Source: an uncultured Oscillospiraceae bacterium (GTDB lineage: Bacteria > Bacillota > Clostridia > Oscillospirales > Oscillospiraceae). Taken from it: a stretch of DNA of 10,016 nt. The position numbers were made by a program, and so were the translations under genes. The notes below the pieces were generated by a model. That model was not told the origin of the DNA and made no database searches. It worked only from the letters and a program-made list of their open reading frames with translations. The stretch lies in the NCBI GenBank assembly GCA_910587205.1, contig CAJULZ010000100.1, positions 1 through 10,016 on the forward strand. The letters are read 5' to 3'. Shown piece by piece: positions 5,673 through 10,016 of the stretch. Every line of letters starts with the position of its first letter. Positions within the stretch are counted from its first letter, which is position 1.

Positions 5673-8003
5673 AGCTTTTCGTTCTCCTTTCACTTCAACG
5701 GCGAGATTCCCGCCGGGGTTGACTTCGGAATGGGCCGCAATACTGGGCTTGAAAAACCGTAGGCGCAGGGCGTTGCTCACTACGCACACCGAGCTGAAGC
5801 TCATGGCCGCCGCGCCCAGCATGGGGCTGAGCTGGGGGCCGCCCCAGATGGCCAGCACCCCCGCCGCCACCGGGATGCAGATGGCGTTGTAGAAAAACGC
5901 CCAGAACAGGTTCTGCTTCACGTTGCGGATGGTGGCCTGGGACAGCTCCACTGCTGTCACCGCGTCCACCAGGTCGGACTTCATCAGCACAATGTCGGCA
6001 CTCTCGATGGCCACGTCCGCCCCCGCGCCGATGGCGAGGCCCACGTCCGCCCGGGCCAGGGCCGGGGCGTCGTTGATACCGTCTCCTACCATAGCAACCT
6101 TCTCCCCACGGGCCTGGAGGGCCGCAACCTGCCGCTCCTTGTCTGCGGGCAGCACCTCCGCCACCACCTCTGACAATCCAAGCTCCTTGCCGATGGCCTC
6201 GGCAGTGCGCTTGTTGTCGCCGGTGAGCATCACCACCTTCAGTCCCAGCCGCTGGAAGCCCTCGATGGCCGCGCGGCTGGTCTCCTTCACCGTGTCCGCC
6301 ACGGCGACGATGCCAATGAGCCTGCCGTCCTCCACAAAAAACAGCGGGGTCTTTCCTTGTTGGGCCAGCCCGTCCGCGATCATCGCATCCTGGCCTATGT
6401 CCACCTCGGCGTCCGACAGCATGGCCGCGTTGCCCGCCAGGAAGTTCACCCCCTGGATAGTCCCCCGCACGCCCTTGCCATGGACCGCCTCAAACTTCTC
6501 CACCGGGGCCAACGGGATATTGCGGCACACCGCCTCCTCTACAATGGCCGCCCCCAGCGGGTGCTCCGATGGCTTCTCCAGCGACGCCGCCACACACAAA
6601 AGCTCCTCCGTCGTGGTTTCGCCTAAGGGGTAGACGTCCGTTACCTTGGGCCTGCCCTGCGTCACCGTCCCCGTTTTGTCCAGCACCACGGTCGTGACCG
6701 AGCGCAGGTTTTCCAACCCCTCGGCGGACTTCACCAGGATGCCCTGCTCCGCGCCTTTGCCCGTGCCCACCATGATGGCCACGGGAGTGGCAAGACCTAA
6801 TGCACAGGGGCAGGAGATCACCAGCACCGCCACACCGGAGGTCAGCGCCCGCTCCACCGACCCGGTAGCGATCATCCACGCCACGGCCGTGACCAGAGCG
6901 ATGGCCATCACCACCGGCACAAACACCCCCGCCACCTTGTCCGCCAGCTTGGCGATGGGGGCCTTGGACGAGGCCGCCTCGTCCACCAGGCGGATCATCT
7001 GGGCCAGGGTGGTGTCCTCCCCCACCCTTGTGGCCCGGAGGGTAAGAACGCCGGATTTATTGATAGAGGCAGAGATCACGGTGTCGCCGGGACCCTTGTC
7101 CACCGGGATGGACTCCCCCGTGAGGGCGGACTCGTCCACGCTGGACGCGCCCTCCACCACCACGCCGTCCACCGGCACCGAGCCCCCCGGCCGCACCAGC
7201 ACCAGATCCCCCGCCTGGACCTGCTCCACCGGCACCTCCACCTCCACACCGTCCCGGAGGACGGCGGCGGTCTTGGGCGTCAGATCCATGAGCCGGGCAA
7301 TGGCCTGGCCCGTCTTGCCCTTGGAACGGGTCTCCAGATACTTGCCCAGGGTGATGAGAGCCAAAATCATCCCAGCGGACTCAAAGTACAGGTCCATGGA
7401 GTAGTGCTCCACCAAGGCCGCGTCGCCGTGGCCAAGCCCCCAGCCGATGCAGTACAGGGCGGCCACCCCGTATACCACGGCGGCGGCGGAGCCCACGGCG
7501 ATAAGGGAATCCATGTTGGGCGAGAGGTGAAACAGCGTCTTGAAGCCCACCCGGTAGTACTTCTGGTTGATGACCATGATGGGCACGGTGAGCAGGAACA
7601 ATGTCAGCGCATATGTCATGGCGTTCTCCGTCCCGTGGAAAAAGTGGGGAATGGGCCAGCCCATCATGTGCCCCATGGACAGGTAGAACAACGGGATCAG
7701 AAACACGAACGACGCGATGAGCCGTGCTTTCATGTTTTTCAAATCGTTCTCCATGGCGTCCGCCGCCGGCTTAGCCGCCACGCTTTGCGCCCCTGTGGAC
7801 GGCAGGGACGCGCCGTACCCCGCCTTCTCCACCGCGGATACGATCTGCTCCGGCGTCAGCTCCCCGTCCCAGTCCACCGTCATCGACCCGCCCAGCAGAT
7901 TCACGTTTACCTCACACACACCGTCCAGCTTCCGCACCGCCTTGTCCACGTGGGCCGAGCAGGCAGAGCACGTCATGCCGGTGACAGTAAACTTCTGTTT
8001 CAT
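5472..8003 (-). CDS. copA: Cu(I)-exporting P1B-type ATPase with C-terminal CopZ-like domain
   Basis: This 843-aa membrane pump uses ATP to export Cu(I) from the cytoplasm. Domains in order: an N-terminal heavy-metal domain with GMTCSAC (C12, C15); membrane helices from about residue 93; the actuator loop with TGES (295-298); the transport-site motif CPC (398-400); the phosphorylation site DKTGT (D442); the P1B-specific HP (481-482); TGDN (594-597) and GDGINDAP (640-647). The last helices hold YN (705-706) and MSFSS (734-738), the residues typical of Cu(I)-specific CopA. All catalytic residues are present. After a short linker the protein continues into a second heavy-metal domain at 778-843 with GMMCPKC (C789, C792), which is unusual: most CopA proteins carry such domains only at the N terminus, and CopZ is usually a separate gene. 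The start is ATG 8003, with AAGGTGG 7 nt upstream. It is the last gene of the csoR operon, 33 bp after the DUF4177-like gene. Confidence 0.95.
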   Translation of the reverse strand: MKQKFTVTGMTCSACSAHVDKAVRKLDGVCEVNVNLLGGSMTVDWDGELTPEQIVSAVEKAGYGASLPSTGAQSVAAKPAADAMENDLKNMKARLIASFVFLIPLFYLSMGHMMGWPIPHFFHGTENAMTYALTLFLLTVPIMVINQKYYRVGFKTLFHLSPNMDSLIAVGSAAAVVYGVAALYCIGWGLGHGDAALVEHYSMDLYFESAGMILALITLGKYLETRSKGKTGQAIARLMDLTPKTAAVLRDGVEVEVPVEQVQAGDLVLVRPGGSVPVDGVVVEGASSVDESALTGESIPVDKGPGDTVISASINKSGVLTLRATRVGEDTTLAQMIRLVDEAASSKAPIAKLADKVAGVFVPVVMAIALVTAVAWMIATGSVERALTSGVAVLVISCPCALGLATPVAIMVGTGKGAEQGILVKSAEGLENLRSVTTVVLDKTGTVTQGRPKVTDVYPLGETTTEELLCVAASLEKPSEHPLGAAIVEEAVCRNIPLAPVEKFEAVHGKGVRGTIQGVNFLAGNAAMLSDAEVDIGQDAMIADGLAQQGKTPLFFVEDGRLIGIVAVADTVKETSRAAIEGFQRLGLKVVMLTGDNKRTAEAIGKELGLSEVVAEVLPADKERQVAALQARGEKVAMVGDGINDAPALARADVGLAIGAGADVAIESADIVLMKSDLVDAVTAVELSQATIRNVKQNLFWAFFYNAICIPVAAGVLAIWGGPQLSPMLGAAAMSFSSVCVVSNALRLRFFKPSIAAHSEVNPGGNLAVEVKGERKAMEKKVVIEGMMCPKCQAHVDKALNALPGVSATVSLDSKTAMVTGNVTDDAIRAAVEEAGYQVVSIT

Positions 8004-8036
8004 TTAGAATCCACCTTACTTTCTATTAAAAACAGG

Positions 8037-8243
8037 CTATGCGTCCCGTTGAAAGACCAAAGACATCGTTTCAATATCCCCTGTCCCCCTCGTTTCCAGG
8101 GGAATGAAGCCGCAAAATTCCCAACCAGCCTCAATCCGCGCCCTGATGGCATCCTCCGCGCCGTCAAAACTATATTTTGTCCCCTTCCCAAGGCCGTATC
8201 CGCACAGCCCGGACTTGACCTGCACAAATTCCACCCTTTTCAT
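8037..8243 (-). CDS. Small DUF4177-like protein in the copper operon
   Basis: A 68-aa soluble protein. The pattern VEFVQVKSG at the N terminus, then AIRARIEAGWEFCGFIPLET, then MSLVFQRD near the end fits the DUF4177 family, small alpha/beta proteins of unknown function whose hallmark is the GWE segment followed by a strand. It has two cysteines (in LCGYG and EFCGF), not arranged as a CxxC metal site. The start is ATG 8243, preceded by GGGGGAG a few bases upstream. It begins 11 nt after the csoR stop and ends 33 nt before copA, so it is co-transcribed with them and probably induced by copper. A direct role in copper handling is only inferred from position. Confidence 0.7.
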   Translation of the reverse strand: MKRVEFVQVKSGLCGYGLGKGTKYSFDGAEDAIRARIEAGWEFCGFIPLETRGTGDIETMSLVFQRDA

Positions 8244-8254
8244 TCTGCTCCCCC

Positions 8255-8515
8255 TTACAGGATCTTTTCCAACGCTTTTACCAATTCATCGATTTTATCT
8301 GCACGCTCCTGGTCACTTTGTGCGTACTCCACACAGTGCTTCAAATGGGCGGTCAAAATCTCCCGGTTGGCCCGCTTTAGCATAGCGTCGGCAGCAGTGA
8401 CCTGCTGGGAAATATCCATGCAGTACCGGTCCTCCTCCACCATTTTGATAATCCCATCGATCTGCCCCCGGGCCGTCTTCAATAGGCGCAGCACCGTTTT
8501 CTGGTCCGCCATCAT
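8255..8515 (-). CDS. csoR: CsoR-family copper-sensing repressor
   Basis: An 86-aa all-helical repressor. CsoR binds DNA as a tetramer and lets go when Cu(I) binds. The three copper ligands of true CsoR are present: C32 (in RYCMDI), H57 and C61 (in HLKHC), with the 25- and 4-residue spacing seen in characterised members. This separates it from the nickel (RcnR) and sulfur (CstR) relatives. The N-terminal motif LLKTARGQIDGIIKMVEED is the family helix involved in DNA contact. The start is ATG 8515, with GGGAGG 9 nt upstream; a second ATG directly follows but is further from that site. It is the first gene of the operon csoR, DUF4177-like, copA, and probably represses itself through the dyad just upstream. 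Confidence 0.92.
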   Translation of the reverse strand: MMADQKTVLRLLKTARGQIDGIIKMVEEDRYCMDISQQVTAADAMLKRANREILTAHLKHCVEYAQSDQERADKIDELVKALEKIL

Positions 8516-8541
8516 GGGCCGTCCCCTCCCTTTTTCGCATA

Positions 8542-8558
8542 TACCCCCCTGGGGGGTA
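8542..8558 (-). promoter_or_regulatory. CsoR operator
   Basis: TACCCCCCTGGGGGGTA is a perfect 8-bp dyad around one central base. GC-rich dyads with TACCC/GGGTA ends are the known CsoR operator type. It lies where transcription should begin, so bound repressor would block the polymerase. Confidence 0.85.
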
Positions 8559-8563
8559 GTGTT

Positions 8564-8592
8564 ATCCTACCACGCCGCTGGGCCTTTGTCAA
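8564..8592 (-). promoter_or_regulatory. Promoter of the copper operon
   Basis: On the - strand TTGACA (8592-8587) and TAGGAT (8569-8564) are separated by exactly 17 bp. The expected start, about 7 bases on, falls at the edge of the CsoR dyad. The leader to the csoR ATG is about 40 nt. Confidence 0.8.
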
Positions 8593-8640
8593 GGGCTTTT
8601 TCCGCCATCCCTATGCCACCGCCAAAAATTTCCCAAAGTT

Positions 8641-8661
8641 ATTGACTTTCCCGCCGTCAAT
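8641..8661 (+). promoter_or_regulatory. Dyad over the uxaC -35 box, possible operator
   Basis: ATTGAC and GTCAAT are separated by 9 bp, and the left arm coincides with the -35 box. A repressor bound here would block the promoter. I cannot match it to a known regulator of hexuronate genes, and a 6-bp dyad could occur by chance. Confidence 0.35.
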
Positions 8662-8671
8662 TTGTTACATT
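8642..8671 (+). promoter_or_regulatory. Candidate promoter of uxaC
   Basis: TTGACT (8642-8647) and TACATT (8666-8671) with an 18-bp spacer point rightward. The copper promoter starts 50 bp away in the other direction. The leader would be about 77 nt. Confidence 0.6.
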
Positions 8672-8698
8672 AGTAAAGACGAAACCATCGTAATTCAG

Positions 8699-8717
8699 CG
8701 GCCCGGCTATGGGGCCG
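8699..8717 (+). other. GC-rich hairpin in the uxaC leader
   Basis: CGGCCC (8699-8704) pairs with GGGCCG (8712-8717) over a 7-nt loop, and GCGGC (8698-8702) can instead pair with GCCGC (8722-8726). There is no U run and no match to a riboswitch I know, so a regulatory role is open. Confidence 0.3.
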
Positions 8718-8754
8718 GAATGCCGCAAAATCATTCTTACTGGGAGGTCAAATC

Positions 8755-10016
8755 ATGAAGGAATTTATGGACAAGGATTTCCTGCTGGAGTCCGACACCG
8801 CCAAGCACCTCTACCACGACTACGCCAAAGCTATGCCCCTGGTGGACTATCACTGCCACATCTCCCCCAGGGAGATCTATGAGGACCGTCGCTTCGACAA
8901 TCTGGCCGAAGTCTGGCTGGGCGGCGAAAACCCCGACGGCTCTTACTTCGGCGACCATTACAAATGGCGCCTCATGCGCTCCAACGGCGTCAGCGAGGAC
9001 TACGTGTCCGGCTCCAAGCCCGCCTTTGAGCGCTTCCTGAAATTTGCCGAGACCCTGGAGATGGCCATTGGCAACCCCATGTATCACTGGTGTAACCTGG
9101 AGCTGCGGCAGTTCTTCGGCTACGACAAACCCCTCACCACGGAAACCGCCCAAGAGTGCTGGGATTTCTGCAATGAAAAGCTGCGCCATGACCCAGATCT
9201 CACCGTCCGGGGCATCATCAAAAAGGCAAACGTGGCCATGATCGGCACTACCGACGACCCCATCGACTCCCTGGAGTGGCACGAAAAGCTGGCCGCCGAC
9301 CCCTCCCTGTCCGTCAAAGTATGCCCCTCCTTCCGCCCCGACAAGGCCATCAACATCAATAAGCCCGGCTTTGTGGACTACATCGGCAAGCTGGCCGCCA
9401 GCGTGGGCCGGGCCAGCCTGGACAGCGTGAGCGACGTGTGCGCCGCCCTCACCCAGCGGCTGGAGTTTTTCGCCAAGCTGGGCTGCCGCGCCAGCGACCA
9501 CGGCCTGGACTACATCCCCTTCCGCCCCTGCTCCCCCAAAAAGGCGGAGGACGCCTTCCGGAAGGCCATGGCCGGTGAGGAGCTCAGCTCCAAGGACGCT
9601 GAGCGCTACCAGACTGCGATCCTCCTCCATCTGGGCCGGGAGTATCACCGCCTGGGCATCGTGATGCAGCTCCACTACTCCTGCCTGCGCAACATGAATG
9701 AGCGGATGTTCGCCAAAATGGGCCCGGACACCGGCTTCGATATGATCTCTCAGAACACCTGCGGCGGCGATATCGCCCGGCTGCTGTCCGCCCTGGACAA
9801 GGATGGCCAGTGCCCCAAAACCATCCTCTATTCCCTCAACCCCGCCGACAACGAACAGCTGGGCACCCTGCTGGGCTGCTTCCAGTCCGACGAGCTCCCT
9901 GGCAAAATCCAGCACGGCTCCGCCTGGTGGTTCAATGACACCAAGTCCGGCATGGAGGCCCAGATGAAGTCCCTGGCCAACCTGGGCCTGCTGGGCAACT
10001 TCGTGGGGATGCTCAC
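8755..10016 (+). CDS. uxaC: Glucuronate (uronate) isomerase, 3' end outside the window
   Basis: The first 420 residues of an enzyme normally about 470 long. It converts D-glucuronate to D-fructuronate and D-galacturonate to D-tagaturonate (EC 5.3.1.12), the first step of cytoplasmic hexuronate breakdown. It belongs to the amidohydrolase-like TIM-barrel superfamily. Visible hallmarks are DYHCHISP with the metal-type HxH at H33 and H35, WLGGENPDGSYFGDHYKWRLMRSNGV after it, GTTDDPIDSLEWH, the CRASDHGLDY histidine, QLHYSCLRNMN and the C-terminal WWFNDTKSGMEAQM segment. The start is ATG 8755, with GGGAGG 7 nt upstream. Codons are strongly GC-ending (CTG, GCC, GAC), like copA. It is probably the first gene of an operon with other uronate genes to the right, not visible here. 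A long open frame on the opposite strand is a by-product of this codon use. Confidence 0.95.
   Translation, partial: MKEFMDKDFLLESDTAKHLYHDYAKAMPLVDYHCHISPREIYEDRRFDNLAEVWLGGENPDGSYFGDHYKWRLMRSNGVSEDYVSGSKPAFERFLKFAETLEMAIGNPMYHWCNLELRQFFGYDKPLTTETAQECWDFCNEKLRHDPDLTVRGIIKKANVAMIGTTDDPIDSLEWHEKLAADPSLSVKVCPSFRPDKAININKPGFVDYIGKLAASVGRASLDSVSDVCAALTQRLEFFAKLGCRASDHGLDYIPFRPCSPKKAEDAFRKAMAGEELSSKDAERYQTAILLHLGREYHRLGIVMQLHYSCLRNMNERMFAKMGPDTGFDMISQNTCGGDIARLLSALDKDGQCPKTILYSLNPADNEQLGTLLGCFQSDELPGKIQHGSAWWFNDTKSGMEAQMKSLANLGLLGNFVGML

Noticed and set aside
8672..8754. Riboswitch in the uxaC leader
   Set aside because: Only a small GC hairpin with an alternative pairing is visible. No known riboswitch core was recognised.
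8737..9915. 392-residue open frame on the - strand
   Set aside because: It lies opposite uxaC, whose motifs are unmistakable. GC-rich codons with C or G in the third position leave the opposite strand free of stops. Its translation is Gly/Val/Ala-rich and low in complexity.

Overview
The window looks like a chromosomal piece of a GC-rich gut Firmicute, most likely an Oscillospiraceae/Ruminococcaceae-type Clostridium relative. This rests on strong AGGAGG-type ribosome binding sites, GC-rich codon use in copA and uxaC, a CsoR/CopA copper module, a Firmicutes-style chemoreceptor and an hexuronate isomerase. It is an inference from gene content and style, not a taxonomic assignment.

Region 1 (1-2255) holds a short upstream stretch of unknown function and a transmembrane chemoreceptor gene on the + strand. 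The receptor is broken twice: a one-base deletion in a C run near 728-731 and an in-frame TGA at 1362-1364. All domains (TM, Cache-like sensor, TM, HAMP, signalling hairpin) can still be read across the breaks, so the inactivation looks recent. Region 2 (2256-2847) has no gene. It is an unusually dense set of hairpins: back-to-back terminators for the receptor (+) and for the leftward genes (-), and two copies of a self-complementary sequence about 230 bp apart bracketing further hairpins.

Region 3 (2848-5302, - strand) is a two-gene accessory unit: a 573-aa GHKL ATPase resembling MORC/MutL/Hsp90 ATPases, then a 152-aa protein with a sigma-70 region-4-like helix-turn-helix. The ATPase has its own promoter and a leader with two copies of a 27-bp sequence spaced 56 bp apart. 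No restriction enzyme or helicase is adjacent, so a defence role is only a hypothesis. This is the least explained part of the window.

Region 4 (5391-8592, - strand) is a copper-efflux operon: csoR, a DUF4177-like small gene, then copA. A consensus-like promoter drives it, with a perfect CsoR-type dyad at the predicted transcription start, and a 22-bp-stem terminator ends it. CopA carries a C-terminal CopZ-like domain preceded by an internal Shine-Dalgarno and ATG, so free chaperone might also be made. CsoR would repress the operon until Cu(I) releases it; CopA exports Cu(I), with the CopZ-like domain handing copper over.

Region 5 (8642 to the right edge, + strand) is the divergent start of uxaC (glucuronate isomerase), cut off by the window end and presumably the first gene of an hexuronate catabolism operon.
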